DNA of 64,000 nucleotides from Methanocella sp. (GTDB taxonomy: Archaea > Halobacteriota > Methanocellia > Methanocellales > Methanocellaceae). Positions within the stretch are counted from its first letter, which is position 1; every line of letters starts with the position of its first letter. The stretch is from assembly GCF_035506375.1 (NCBI RefSeq), contig NZ_DATJPM010000077.1, positions 1-64,000 on the forward strand, given 5' to 3'. Both the position numbers and the translations under genes were made by a program. The notes below the pieces were generated by a model, which saw nothing but the letters and a program-made list of their open reading frames with translations, ran no database searches and was not told the origin of the DNA. Below are positions 42,724 through 54,562 of this stretch, in pieces.

Positions 42724-44424
42724 GTGAGCGCGAACGCACCCCAAAGGATCCCCGGCGCGAGAGCACTGATCAAGTCGCTCGAAGCCGAGGGAGTGGATAC
42801 CATTTTCGGGTATCCAGGCGGCCAGATCCTCCCGGTCTATGACGAGCTCTACGATTCGAGCATTCGCCATATACTGGTGAGGCACGAGCAGGCAGCGGCG
42901 CACGCCGCGGACGGCTTTGCCAGGGCCACGGGGCGCGTAGGCGTATGCCTCGCCACAAGCGGCCCGGGGGCCACGAACCTGGTAACAGGCATCGCGACCG
43001 CTTACATGGACTCCGTGCCGATGGTGGCCATCACCGGGCAGGTGCCGACGAAGCTCATCGGCAACGACGCCTTCCAGGAGGCCGACATCACCGGCATCAC
43101 CATCCCCATCACGAAGCACAACTACCTCATCAAGAACGCCGCAGACCTGCCCATGACGATCAAGGAGGCGTTCCTCGTCGCCTCGACCGGCCGGCCTGGC
43201 CCCGTCCTCGTGGACTTGCCCAAGGACGTCCAGTCCGACCTGATGGATTTCGAGTACCCGAAGGAGGCTAAGCTGGCCAGCTACAAGCCGACCTACGCGG
43301 GACATCCCCTGCAGATCAAGAAGGCCTGCGATCTCATAGAAAAGGCCGAAAGGCCGGTGCTCTACGTGGGAGGCGGCGCCATCACGGCCAACGCCCACGA
43401 AGAGGTCAAACAGCTGGCGGAATCCATCATGGCGCCCGTGACGACGACGCTCATGGGCAAGGGAGCCTTCCCGGAAGACCACCCGCTGTCGCTGGGCATG
43501 CTGGGCATGCACGGCACGCGGTACGCCAACTACGCCATCATCGATTGTGACCTGCTGATCGCCATCGGCGCCCGGTTCGACGACCGCGTCACGGGAAAGA
43601 TCGAGAGTTTCGCCCCCAGCGCGAAGATCATCCACATCGACGTTGACCCGGCAGAGCTGGGCAAGAACGTCCGTGTGGACGTGCCCATAGTGGGCGACGC
43701 TAAGGCGGTCCTGAAAAAGCTGAACTCCATGCTGAAGGTGAAGCTTACGAAGTCGTCGGCCTGGAACCAGAAGATCCAGCACTGGAAGAAGGAGTACCCG
43801 CTGGACTATGACAAGGACTGCAGCGAGCTCAAGCCCCAGTGCATCGTCGAGAGGCTCAACGACCTGGTCAAGGATGGCATCTTCGTCACCGAGGTCGGCC
43901 AGAACCAGATGTGGGCGGCCCACTATATACGCTGTAAGCGGCCGAGGACGTTCATTTCCTCGGGCGGCCTGGGCACCATGGGCTACGGCTTCCCCGCGGC
44001 CATCGGCGCCAAGGTCGGGTGCCCGGACAAGGAGGTCTGGGACATCGCCGGCGACGGCAGCATCCAGATGAACATCCAGGAGCTGGCGACCGCCGTGAGC
44101 AACGACATCCCGGTCCGCGTGGCCATCCTGAATAACGAGTACCTGGGCATGGTCCGGCAGTGGCAGGAATTGTTCTATAACCGGCGCTACTCGTATACCG
44201 ACATGCGGGGCCAGCCAGACTTCGTCAAGGTCGCCGAAGCGTATGGCGCATTAGGCATAAGGGTCGAAAAGCAGGGCGACGTGAAGGATGCCATCAAGTC
44301 GGCCATGAAGAGCGACCGCCCCGTGTTCATCGACTTCCGGGTGTCGCGGGAGGAGAACGTCTTCCCGATGGTCCCGGCGGGAGCTTCCATCAACGAGTTC
44401 GTCGAGCAGAGGGGGTTCAAGTAA
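42724..44424 (+). CDS. ilvB: Acetolactate synthase large (catalytic) subunit
   Basis: 566 residues, normal for the family. Joins two pyruvates, or pyruvate and 2-ketobutyrate, using thiamine diphosphate, FAD and Mg2+. IFGYPGGQILPVYDEL and VRHEQAAAHAADGFARATG contain the catalytic Glu; GPGATNLVTGIATAYMDSVP and later GDGSIQMNIQELATAVSNDIPV is the ThDP/Mg site. GTG start with AGGAGG (42711-42716) 7 nt upstream. Its stop TAA shares one base with the ilvN start (TAATG). A long antisense open frame at 42691-43923 is a shadow. Same-strand order LeuA/CimA-ilvB-ilvN is the usual branched-chain operon. Confidence 0.96.
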   Translation: MSANAPQRIPGARALIKSLEAEGVDTIFGYPGGQILPVYDELYDSSIRHILVRHEQAAAHAADGFARATGRVGVCLATSGPGATNLVTGIATAYMDSVPMVAITGQVPTKLIGNDAFQEADITGITIPITKHNYLIKNAADLPMTIKEAFLVASTGRPGPVLVDLPKDVQSDLMDFEYPKEAKLASYKPTYAGHPLQIKKACDLIEKAERPVLYVGGGAITANAHEEVKQLAESIMAPVTTTLMGKGAFPEDHPLSLGMLGMHGTRYANYAIIDCDLLIAIGARFDDRVTGKIESFAPSAKIIHIDVDPAELGKNVRVDVPIVGDAKAVLKKLNSMLKVKLTKSSAWNQKIQHWKKEYPLDYDKDCSELKPQCIVERLNDLVKDGIFVTEVGQNQMWAAHYIRCKRPRTFISSGGLGTMGYGFPAAIGAKVGCPDKEVWDIAGDGSIQMNIQELATAVSNDIPVRVAILNNEYLGMVRQWQELFYNRRYSYTDMRGQPDFVKVAEAYGALGIRVEKQGDVKDAIKSAMKSDRPVFIDFRVSREENVFPMVPAGASINEFVEQRGFK

Positions 44425-44936
44425 TGTCCAACGGCAACAATTTCCACACCCTTTCCGTGCTTGTGGCCAACAAGCCCGGCGTGCTGACCCACGTATCCGG
44501 TTTATTTAGCAGGCGCGGCTACAACATCGACAGCCTCACCGTGGGCGTTACCGAGAATCCCGACATTTCCAGGATGACCATCGTGGTGCACGGCGACGAG
44601 CACGTCATCGAGCAGGTCACAAAGCAGCTGAACAAGCTGATAGACATCATCAAGGTCGTCGACATATCGCCCCTGGACTCCGTGGACCGGGAGCTGGCCC
44701 TGCTTAAAGTGACCGCCGGCCCCGACCAGCGGGCGGAGATCATCCAGATCACGAACATCTTCCGGGCCCAGATCGTGGACGTGAGCGCCAAGAGCCTCAT
44801 CATCGAGGTCACGGGCAGCACCGATAAGATCGATGCGCTGGAGGAGCTCATGCGGCCGTTCGGCATCAAGGAGATGGTGCGCACCGGCAAGGTGGCGCTC
44901 GTAAGGGGCGCCAAGCCCACGCAATTCGATAAGTGA
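44424..44936 (+). CDS. ilvN: Acetolactate synthase small (regulatory) subunit
   Basis: 170 residues. An N-terminal ACT domain (TLSVLVANKPGVLTHVSGLFSRRGYNIDSLTVG) binds valine for feedback inhibition, and the second half (LLKVTAGPDQRAEIIQITNIFRAQIVDVS) activates the large subunit. Start ATG overlaps the ilvB stop by one base, ensuring near equimolar synthesis. Followed directly by a hairpin terminator. Confidence 0.96.
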   Translation: MSNGNNFHTLSVLVANKPGVLTHVSGLFSRRGYNIDSLTVGVTENPDISRMTIVVHGDEHVIEQVTKQLNKLIDIIKVVDISPLDSVDRELALLKVTAGPDQRAEIIQITNIFRAQIVDVSAKSLIIEVTGSTDKIDALEELMRPFGIKEMVRTGKVALVRGAKPTQFDK

Positions 44937-44965
44937 GCCATACTGTGGCTCGCTTTTCTTTTTCC
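44933..44965 (+). terminator. Stem-loop plus T-run after ilvN
   Basis: GAGCCA (44935-44940) pairs with TGGCTC (44946-44951) around a TACTG loop, followed by CGCTTTTCTTTTTCC. The stop codon of ilvN overlaps the 5' side of the stem. A good candidate for the end of the branched-chain operon. Confidence 0.6.
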
Positions 44966-45027
44966 TTCAAAATAGTAACTTTTTTATTCTAATTCTACAA
45001 ATAGTTAATTACTTTTTGGGTAATTGC

Positions 45028-46875
45028 ATGCTTGGCGACGAGGCAGGACAGGCGGGGGAGAAGACAGTTGAGATTAAAAGCAAGCTCGAGCGCTCGTATA
45101 TAGCCGGCGGCACTGGCAGGCCGGGCATTCCCGAGGAGCTCCGGATCGGCGTGGGCTCCGTCATCGGCGACCAGTACGTGGTGAGACGTATACTGGGCGG
45201 CGAGGGGAAGAGCGGCATGGGCGTCGTGTACGCGTGCTACGACCGCCGCGCGAAGCAGACCTACGCGCTGAAGACCTTCCAGGATAGGTACCTGTACTCC
45301 GACCGCATCAAGACGAATTTTCTGCACGAGGCGCTGGCCTGGGTGCTCATGGACGCCCACCCGAACATCGTGCAGGCCGTCAGCGTGGAGGCGCTGGATA
45401 ACCGTCTGTTCATCGTTTTGGAGTATGTCGAGCCCGATGACATGGGCAGGAACACCCTTGCCCAGTTCCTGCACAGCCCGATATCGCCCGGCCAGGCCCT
45501 CCGGTGGGCCATGCAGTTCTGCGACGGCATGGCATACGCGGCTTCGCAGGGCGTCACACCGCACCGGGACATCAAGCCCGATAATCTCATGATATCGAGG
45601 GACGGCACCCTCAAGATCACGGACTTCGGGCTGGCCAGGTTCTGGGAGGGGACCCTGCGCTCCTACGATGCGGATGGCTATCCCGGGAGCTCCATGGCGG
45701 GCACGGCGCCCTGGATGGCGCCCGAGCAGTTCAGCGGCGCCAGCGATCTCCGCAGCGACATCTACAGCTTTGGCGTCATCCTCTACCAGATGGCTGCCGG
45801 CGGCCGGGCGCCGTTCGCCGCGGACAGCCTCGAAGAGTACAGGCGGATGCACTGCGAAGAGCCGGTGCCCAGGCTCTATAACCGGCTATTCCCCATCATA
45901 CAGAAATGCCTGAAAAAAGTGCCCGGAGAAAGGTATAGCGACTTCCAGTCGCTCCGGTCGGACCTCGAGCACGTCTACCGCTCCCATTCCAGGATGGAGC
46001 CTCCGGCCGTCGCCTGTCGCATCGAGCCGGACGCCTGGGAATATAACAACCGGGGGCTTGCCCTCTATAACGTGGGGCTGTTCGACGAGGCCATATGGGT
46101 CTACCGTAAGGCGCTCAAGTCCGAGCCCATGTTCGCCGACCGGCACAGGGCAGGCCTGGCCATGGTCCATAACAATCTTGGCGTGGCATACGACGCCCGG
46201 GGAGAGGAGGACATGGCCATCAGCGAGTACCGGGAAGCCATGCGGCTCGACCCGGGCCAGGCGGACGCCCATAATAACCTGGGCACGGCCCTCGGGGCGA
46301 AAGGCCTGATCGAGGAGGCTGTGAGGGAATACGGTGAGGCGCTGGCCATCCGGCCGGAGCACGCCATGGCCCGCCACAACCTGGGATTATCGTACGCCCG
46401 GTGCGGCCAGTATGCTAGAGCCATTATAGAATATACAGAAGCGCTGCGCATCAAGCCGGCCTTCGTGGAGGCGAGGATTAACCTGGGCCTGGCCCTGGCC
46501 ATGGAGGGAGAGCTGGACCTGGCCATCGAGGAATACATTAAAGCGGCTTTGTTTAGCCCGGAAGACCCCATCCTGCATTACAATATGGCCAGCGCCCTGC
46601 GTGCTAAGGGCCTGCCCCTGGAGGCAGTGGCCGAATATCGCCTCTCCATCGGCGCCGATCCCATGAATCCCCTGGCCCACTACCAGCTCGGGTTGTCCCT
46701 CGACGATATGGGCGACCTCCAGGGCGCCATCGGCGAGTATATGTCGGCTCTGCGCCTGGATCCGGGCCATCCGCGTGCGGCGGAAAAGCTCAGGAGCGCT
46801 CTCGGAAGGTCGGGCGCGTCCCAGGAGGCCGTAGAAGCCTGCTTGCGGGTGCTCGGCAATAAAAAGAAACGGTGA
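45028..46875 (+). CDS. Serine/threonine protein kinase with C-terminal TPR repeats
   Basis: 615 residues. A Hanks-type kinase domain at about 48-310: glycine loop GGEGKSGMGVVYACY, Lys82 in ALK, Glu101, HRDIKPDNLM at 179-188 and DFG at 199-201, plus APWMAPEQF, so it should be active. Eight TPR units follow (about 340-605; typical unit NNLGVAYDARGEEDMAISEYREAMRLDP). No TM helix, so cytoplasmic. The ATG at 45028 is preferred over a TTG at 45016; GGG lies 7 nt upstream. Four bases separate it from the Clp-type ATPase gene, so the two form an operon; kinase and unfoldase may work together. Substrate unknown. Confidence 0.93.
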   Translation: MLGDEAGQAGEKTVEIKSKLERSYIAGGTGRPGIPEELRIGVGSVIGDQYVVRRILGGEGKSGMGVVYACYDRRAKQTYALKTFQDRYLYSDRIKTNFLHEALAWVLMDAHPNIVQAVSVEALDNRLFIVLEYVEPDDMGRNTLAQFLHSPISPGQALRWAMQFCDGMAYAASQGVTPHRDIKPDNLMISRDGTLKITDFGLARFWEGTLRSYDADGYPGSSMAGTAPWMAPEQFSGASDLRSDIYSFGVILYQMAAGGRAPFAADSLEEYRRMHCEEPVPRLYNRLFPIIQKCLKKVPGERYSDFQSLRSDLEHVYRSHSRMEPPAVACRIEPDAWEYNNRGLALYNVGLFDEAIWVYRKALKSEPMFADRHRAGLAMVHNNLGVAYDARGEEDMAISEYREAMRLDPGQADAHNNLGTALGAKGLIEEAVREYGEALAIRPEHAMARHNLGLSYARCGQYARAIIEYTEALRIKPAFVEARINLGLALAMEGELDLAIEEYIKAALFSPEDPILHYNMASALRAKGLPLEAVAEYRLSIGADPMNPLAHYQLGLSLDDMGDLQGAIGEYMSALRLDPGHPRAAEKLRSALGRSGASQEAVEACLRVLGNKKKR

Positions 46876-46879
46876 TACA

Positions 46880-49228
<2,349 letters not shown>

Positions 49229-49268
49229 GACACATTATTGATACTGGAATGACATCTAGTCTTAAAGA

Positions 49269-50438
49269 ATGGTGTTTGCGATGATCGATGAGAATATCTA
49301 TCCGAAGCTGGCGGAGGACGTTATAAGCTCCCTGGACGTGAAGAGCGGCGACGCGGTGCTCATCAGCGGGGGAGCGCACGCGCAGAAGTTCCTTGAGGAG
49401 ATCGGCATCGCCGTGGCAAAGCGCGGCGGCCAGCCCTTCATCACGGCCGTATCCAACGACTACCAGAAGCGCCTGCTGGAGACGTGCACGGTGCGGCAGC
49501 TCAAGGCGATGCCTAAGATCATGATGGGCGTGGTCCAGGCCATGGACGCCTACGTCACCGTCGAGCCGTATAGCGACCCCAGCATCAAGAAATACTTCCG
49601 GGAAAAGCTGCAGGCACGGTCGGAGGGCAACTTCCCGGTCATGCAGATCATCTATGGCAAGCCGGGAAAGCGCTGGCTATACATGGGGTGGGCCACGGAA
49701 GGCATGGCGAAGATGTATAATGTCCCCCTGAAGGAGCTGGAAAAGCTGGTCATCGGCGGATGCCTCATCGACTATGGCGTCCTGAAGGAGGACTGCGAGC
49801 ACGTCATGCGCGTCCTCAACAACGCGAAGTACGTGCACGTCACCGACCCCAACGGCACCGACTTCAGCCTGGACATCGAAGGCAGGCGGTTAAATCCGGA
49901 CGACGGCGTGCTCACGCCCGAGAAAGTGGCGGTGGGAGACCTGGGAGGCAACCTGCCCGCGGGCGAGGTCTTCGTCGCTCCCGTGGAGACCTACGGCAGC
50001 GGCACCCTTTACTGTCCATTGACCATCGACGACCTGACGCGGGGAACGATCATAAAAGGCGTCCGGCTCAAGTTCAAGGACGGCACGCTGCTTCCCGACG
50101 AGTGTACCGCCGAGCACAATGAGGAGGTGCTCCGGGACACGCTGCACAAGATGGTGGAGGTCGACAAGGAAAAATACGGCTCGGCGAATGCCCTGAAGGT
50201 CGCGGAGCTGGGCATCGGCCTGAACCCGGTCATCGACCGCGCCATCGGCTACATCCTGACGGACGAGAAGATCGGAGGCTCGGTGCACGTGGCCTTCGGC
50301 CGGAGCGACATGTACGGCGGCAACGTGGCGAGCAACATGCACTGGGACTTCGTCACGGCGCCCGACGTGACCCTCGAGGTCGAATACAAAGACGGCCATA
50401 AAAAATTACTCATGAAGGACGGCAGGCTGCTGAGATAA
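49269..50438 (+). CDS. M29 family aminopeptidase
   Basis: 389 residues. GNLPAGEVFVAPVE, AELGIGLNPVIDRAIGYILTDEKIGGSVHVAFG and NMHWDFVT carry the Glu, His and Asp metal ligands of M29 (AmpS/AmpT-like) metallo-aminopeptidases. These remove N-terminal residues using two metal ions. Cytoplasmic and complete. Start at 49269; an in-frame ATG at 49281 with GGTG 6 nt before it is an equally possible start. It stands alone after the Clp gene; followed by the palindrome at 50505. Confidence 0.92.
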   Translation: MVFAMIDENIYPKLAEDVISSLDVKSGDAVLISGGAHAQKFLEEIGIAVAKRGGQPFITAVSNDYQKRLLETCTVRQLKAMPKIMMGVVQAMDAYVTVEPYSDPSIKKYFREKLQARSEGNFPVMQIIYGKPGKRWLYMGWATEGMAKMYNVPLKELEKLVIGGCLIDYGVLKEDCEHVMRVLNNAKYVHVTDPNGTDFSLDIEGRRLNPDDGVLTPEKVAVGDLGGNLPAGEVFVAPVETYGSGTLYCPLTIDDLTRGTIIKGVRLKFKDGTLLPDECTAEHNEEVLRDTLHKMVEVDKEKYGSANALKVAELGIGLNPVIDRAIGYILTDEKIGGSVHVAFGRSDMYGGNVASNMHWDFVTAPDVTLEVEYKDGHKKLLMKDGRLLR

Positions 50439-50504
50439 GTTTCGCCACGCTCGTTCAAAACATTTATGTTCTTCTCCTTTTTTAGATGCTGGTGCAGCCC
50501 TTTG

Positions 50505-50770
50505 GTTTCTCACCACAAAGGCACGATGGCACGGAGTTTCATAAAGTTTCTTTTAAATGTAAGGCTCTAAGGGCACGGAGCACGCTTTTTGGGTTTTGTG
50601 GCACAAAGGTTTCTAAGGCTCAATGGCAAAAAGTGCTCGCATGTTCATTCCATCGTGCCATTGTATCCTTTGGCCTTGATCGCCAATGAACCGGCTTTGA
50701 GTCCTTTGTACCTTAATTTTAAAAGAAAACTTAGTGAAACTCCGTGCCATCGAGCCTTTGTGGTGAAAAC
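50505..50770. repeat. 266-bp imperfect palindrome between convergent genes (type B element)
   Basis: Left arm TCACCACAAAGGCACGATGGCACGGAGTTT and the reverse complement of the right end (TCACCACAAAGGCTCGATGGCACGGAGTTT) differ at one site over 30 bp. Pairing continues through TTTCTTTTAAA. The centre is near 50640. CAC-words spaced 8-9 nt (CACAAAGG CACGATGG CACGGAG) give it the look of the elements at 20095 and 56607, though the sequence is distinct. It lies between the M29 gene (+) and the GT4 gene (-) in a 448-bp gap; 50771-50886 shows only an AT-rich run. Confidence 0.92.
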
Positions 50771-50886
50771 AATACCAACAAGGCATGCGTTAAAAAAAGA
50801 TAAGCATATATCCAAAAGTCGGAGAAGAGCCAAACATTTTTAATCGCCCGTACACTTAGCTCCAGGAAGGCGCTGGAAAATAGCTG

Positions 50887-52047
50887 TCAGGCCACTTTGT
50901 CGTAGACCTTGAGGAGCTCGTCCACGACGTTGTTCCAGTCGTAGATGGAATCCACCAATTTTTTACCCTGCATGCCCATCCACTTCAGCGCCCCAGGCTT
51001 GTCCACGACGTCGCTGATGCACCAGGCGAGGGATTCAGGCTGCGGCCTGGCCTTTATGCCGTTGACGAAGTTGTCGATGATGCCCACGGCGTCGGTGCCT
51101 ATGGGCGGCTTGCAGGCGTCCCAGGCCTCGAGCACCACGATGCCGAAGGGCTCGTTCCTCGACGGGACGGCCAGCATGTTGCACGAGTTAAAAAGGTCGA
51201 CAAGCTCGCCGTCAGGCACGTATCCGGGGAAGCGGCAGGCGCCGGACACGCCCAGGCTATGCGCTTTGGCCTCGCAGAACGGCCGCATGTCGCCGTCGCC
51301 GGCGAACACGAAGCGCGAGTCCCGGCTTTTCTTCAGGACGTGCGGTACAGCTTTCACGAGAAGGTCAGGGCCTTTCTGGTATTTCATGCGCCCCACGAAC
51401 AGGACCAGCGGCGACTCGGGCTCGATCTTATATCTCATCTTTACTTCCGCGGGGTCCACTTCCTTATTTATCTTTTTAGGAAAGATGCCGTTGGGCACCA
51501 GGTTCAGCTTGTAAGACGGAATGCTGTAGATGAGCTGGAGCTCGTCCATGAGCGCCTTCGACGTGACGATCAGCTTTTTCGCCTCGTAGCCGCCGAGCCA
51601 TTCCCGGTGGGATATCTCTCCTGCCTCTGGAGACGTGCTGTGGCGGTTCCCGTTCCTGCCCCACTCGATCGAGTGGTACGTCATAACGAAGTCGCGGCCC
51701 TTTTTCCTGAGGCGGGTGAGCGCCGTGACGGGATGCCAGTCGTGGCCGTGGAGCACGTCGAATTCGCCAAACAGCTTCCTCACGGAATGATAGCGGTCCA
51801 GGAACGCATCGCACATCGAGTCCATCTCGCTGACGATGCTGCCGCCGCTGCGGCTCTTCACCCGCTGGTAGTGGACACCGTTGACCTCGTCATAGGGGCC
51901 GCAGTCGCCCCTCCGGGTGAACACGTGCACCTCATGCCCTTTATGGGCCAGCGCCTCCGATATCTCCGAGACGTGGGGCGCCAAGCCGCCCACCTTGACT
52001 CCGTGGAGCGACTCCCACGCGAACATCCCGATGCGTAAAGATTCCAT
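50887..52047 (-). CDS. Glycosyltransferase family 4 (glycogen-synthase-like)
   Basis: 386 residues. IGMFAWESLHGVKVGGLAPHVSEISEAL at the start is typical of archaeal starch/glycogen-synthase-like GT4 enzymes, which keep a KVGGL loop. FVGRMKYQKGPDLLVKAV and SRNEPFGIVVLEAWDACKPPI form the donor side with the E-x7-E pair. It could elongate an alpha-glucan or glycosylate another acceptor. Located away from the main glycan locus and single; the mRNA has an AT-rich promoter region shared with the divergent gene at 52141. Confidence 0.88.
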   Translation of the reverse strand: MESLRIGMFAWESLHGVKVGGLAPHVSEISEALAHKGHEVHVFTRRGDCGPYDEVNGVHYQRVKSRSGGSIVSEMDSMCDAFLDRYHSVRKLFGEFDVLHGHDWHPVTALTRLRKKGRDFVMTYHSIEWGRNGNRHSTSPEAGEISHREWLGGYEAKKLIVTSKALMDELQLIYSIPSYKLNLVPNGIFPKKINKEVDPAEVKMRYKIEPESPLVLFVGRMKYQKGPDLLVKAVPHVLKKSRDSRFVFAGDGDMRPFCEAKAHSLGVSGACRFPGYVPDGELVDLFNSCNMLAVPSRNEPFGIVVLEAWDACKPPIGTDAVGIIDNFVNGIKARPQPESLAWCISDVVDKPGALKWMGMQGKKLVDSIYDWNNVVDELLKVYDKVA

Positions 52048-52140
52048 ATATACGAACTAATATATTTTTTTAAGTATATAATGTTTCAATATCGGGACCA
52101 GATAAAGCATATATCATAACGCCGCCTTTCTGTATCCACT

Positions 52141-53016
52141 ATGAAGTCGGACCCGAGATGCGCTCCCTGCCTGTTGAACCGTACGCTTTACGAGGCCAAC
52201 CTGTCCACGAAGGACCAGTCCCTTATCTTCGAGGTCATGGAGAGCGGCCTCGAGTATTTACGGGATAACTTCCGCGAGGGCGTGAACGCCACGAACATTT
52301 CCACCGGCATTCACCGCAGGGCCTACGCCATTTTGGGCGACGACGACCCGTACCGGGAAATAAAGGCGCAGAGCAACGTCATCGGAAAAAAGCTGATGCC
52401 CGCGGTCCGCAAGAGAGTATTGGGCGCGCTGGAGAATGACCGCTTCAGGATCGCCGTGCTAGCGTCCATCGTGGGGAACAACTTCGACTTCGGGCTGCAG
52501 GAGCACCAGATCGAGATCGGCGACTTCGAATCACTTTTTGCGGAGGAGATGGAGCGGGGCCTGCAGGTGGACGACACGGGCGATATCATGCGCCTGGCAA
52601 GGAACGGCAGGGTCGCATATCTTACGGATAACTGCGGCGAGATCTACTTCGACGAGCTCGTCCTCGAATTGCTCAAGGCAGCGGGGGCGCACGTCACGCT
52701 GGTCGTGCGCGGCGGCAACATCGTCACCGACGCCACCATGGACGACGTACGCAGCATGGGCCTGGCGGAGAAGGTGAATAAAGTGCTCACGACCGGCTCC
52801 AACGCCATCGGCGTCTGCATGAGGGAGCTTCCGCCGGAGACGCTGCGGGCCATGAGCGACGCGGACGTGATAATAAGCAAGGGCATGGCGAACTACGAGG
52901 CCCTCTCCGACGAGAGGTTCAGGCCTATCGCTTATTTATTGAGGGCCAAGTGCGAGCCGGTCTCGCGGTCGATCGGCGTGAAAAAGGGATGGAACGTGGC
53001 AAGGCTGGTGAAATAA
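52141..53016 (+). CDS. DUF89 (ARMT1-like) metal-dependent phosphatase
   Basis: 291 residues. RCAPCLLNRTLYEA at the start, YLTDNCGEIYFDELVLELL with the catalytic Asp-Asn, and ISKGMANYEALSD match DUF89, a family of metal-dependent damage-control phosphatases acting on sugar phosphates and phosphometabolites. Archaeal members carry the N-terminal Cys pair. Cytoplasmic. Its TAA stop shares a base with the start of the carboxypeptidase gene (TAATG), so the two are coupled although functions differ. Confidence 0.9.
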   Translation: MKSDPRCAPCLLNRTLYEANLSTKDQSLIFEVMESGLEYLRDNFREGVNATNISTGIHRRAYAILGDDDPYREIKAQSNVIGKKLMPAVRKRVLGALENDRFRIAVLASIVGNNFDFGLQEHQIEIGDFESLFAEEMERGLQVDDTGDIMRLARNGRVAYLTDNCGEIYFDELVLELLKAAGAHVTLVVRGGNIVTDATMDDVRSMGLAEKVNKVLTTGSNAIGVCMRELPPETLRAMSDADVIISKGMANYEALSDERFRPIAYLLRAKCEPVSRSIGVKKGWNVARLVK

Positions 53017-54509
53017 TGGCGAGCGCAGAGTACAGGGAATTCCTGGAGCGGGTAAAAGAATATAGCATTCTGGAGCAGGCGGCGGGCGTCCTCACGTGGG
53101 ACGAGCGGACCTGCATGCGGCCGGGCTCGGCACCGGACAGGGCGAACCAGAACGCCGTCCTCTGCGGTATAATGCACGAGCGCCTGACGTCGAAGGAAAT
53201 GGGCCGGCTGATCCGCTCCCTGAAAAAGCAGGAGCTTTCCGCCGACGGCGCCGTGATCCTGCGGGAGGTCGAGAGAAAGTGGAGGCTCGCATCCGCCGTC
53301 CCGGGCGACCTCGTCAGGGAGATCACCCGGACCCAGTCCCTGGCCACGAACGCCTGGGCGCGGGCGAGGGCCGAGAGCCGCTTCGAGCTGCTGGAGCCCT
53401 GGCTGAAAAAGACGATCGACCTGAAATTTAAAGTAGTGGAACACGTCGGCTATGAGGACCGGCCCTACGACGCTTTATTGGACGAGTACGAGCCCTACGC
53501 AAAATCAAAGGATATCGACGCCGTGTTCGCCCGCCTCAAGAAGAAGCTCATACCGCTGGCCGCCCGAATACTGAACGAGCCGGGCCTGGACGGGTCTGTC
53601 CCCGGGGGAAAATATCCGGTATCCGGCCAGAGCGCCTTCGTCGCCAGCCTCGTAACAGACATGGGCTTCGACATGAGCCGGGGCCGTGTCGACGTTTCGG
53701 CGCACCCCTTCACCTCGGGCGCGTGCCGAGACGTCCGCATCACCGTCCGCTACGACGAGGCCGACCCCTCCTACGTCGTGTTCCCGGCCATGCACGAGGC
53801 GGGCCATGCCCTCTACGAGCAGGGCTTCCTCGAGAAGTATTACTATACGCCGCTGGCCGCGGGCGTATCCATGGGCATCCACGAGTCACAGTCCAGGCTC
53901 TGGGAGAACATGGTCGGCCGCGGCCGGCCCTTCTGGGACTGCTATTACCCGAAGTTCCGGCAGGCGTTCCCGGCGTTCAAGAAAGTGCCCGTGGAGGATT
54001 TCTACCGGCACGTCAATGCCGTAAAGCGCTCGTACATCCGCACGGACGCCGACGAGGTCACTTACAATTTGCACATCATGCTCCGCTACGATGTGGAGCG
54101 GGCGCTCTTTGATGGCAAGCTCAAAACAAAGGAGGTCCCGTCGTACTGGAACGAGCTCTTCGAGAAGTACCTGGGGATCCCCGTCCCCGACGACGCGCGC
54201 GGCTGCCTCCAGGACATCCACTGGGCGGCGGGTGACTTCGGCTATTTCCCGACGTACACGCTGGGCAACCTCAACGCCGCACAGCTCTGGGCCGCCATGA
54301 AGCGGCAGGAGCCCGGCATGGAAGAAAGCATCGCGGCTGGAAACCTGGACGCGCCTCTGAAATGGCTACGCCAAAACGTGCACCGGCACGGCAAGCGCTA
54401 TGACGCGGCGACGCTCATCAAAAAGGTGACCGGCGAAGCGATGAGCGAGGACTACTTCATACGCTACATCAAAGAAAAATACGGCGAGTTATATGGCATA
54501 AAGTTGTGA
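53016..54509 (+). CDS. M32 family (thermostable Taq-type) carboxypeptidase
   Basis: About 497 residues. HEAGH at 260-264 is the zinc-binding HEXXH; GIHESQSRLWENMVGR contains the third ligand Glu and the specific M32 loop; IRTDADEVTYNLHIMLRY is diagnostic. It releases C-terminal residues from peptides in the cytoplasm. A longer frame starts at 52950, but the ATG at 53016 is chosen: it follows GGTGA and shares a base with the upstream stop, and family members begin near REFLERVKE. Works in peptide recycling, as probably does the M29 enzyme 3 kb upstream. Confidence 0.93.
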   Translation: MASAEYREFLERVKEYSILEQAAGVLTWDERTCMRPGSAPDRANQNAVLCGIMHERLTSKEMGRLIRSLKKQELSADGAVILREVERKWRLASAVPGDLVREITRTQSLATNAWARARAESRFELLEPWLKKTIDLKFKVVEHVGYEDRPYDALLDEYEPYAKSKDIDAVFARLKKKLIPLAARILNEPGLDGSVPGGKYPVSGQSAFVASLVTDMGFDMSRGRVDVSAHPFTSGACRDVRITVRYDEADPSYVVFPAMHEAGHALYEQGFLEKYYYTPLAAGVSMGIHESQSRLWENMVGRGRPFWDCYYPKFRQAFPAFKKVPVEDFYRHVNAVKRSYIRTDADEVTYNLHIMLRYDVERALFDGKLKTKEVPSYWNELFEKYLGIPVPDDARGCLQDIHWAAGDFGYFPTYTLGNLNAAQLWAAMKRQEPGMEESIAAGNLDAPLKWLRQNVHRHGKRYDAATLIKKVTGEAMSEDYFIRYIKEKYGELYGIKL

Positions 54510-54562
54510 ATTACCTTGCTCGATAAATATCGCATTGAAAATCGTTATAATTGATAATTCGC

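Noticed and set aside
42691..43923. 410-residue open frame antisense to ilvB
   Set aside because: It mirrors GC-rich codons of a certain gene; the product is His/Val/Arg-rich with no recognisable domain.
50486..50843. Short open frames within the palindrome at 50505
   Set aside because: Arise from the symmetrical repeat on both strands; no start signal or codon bias.
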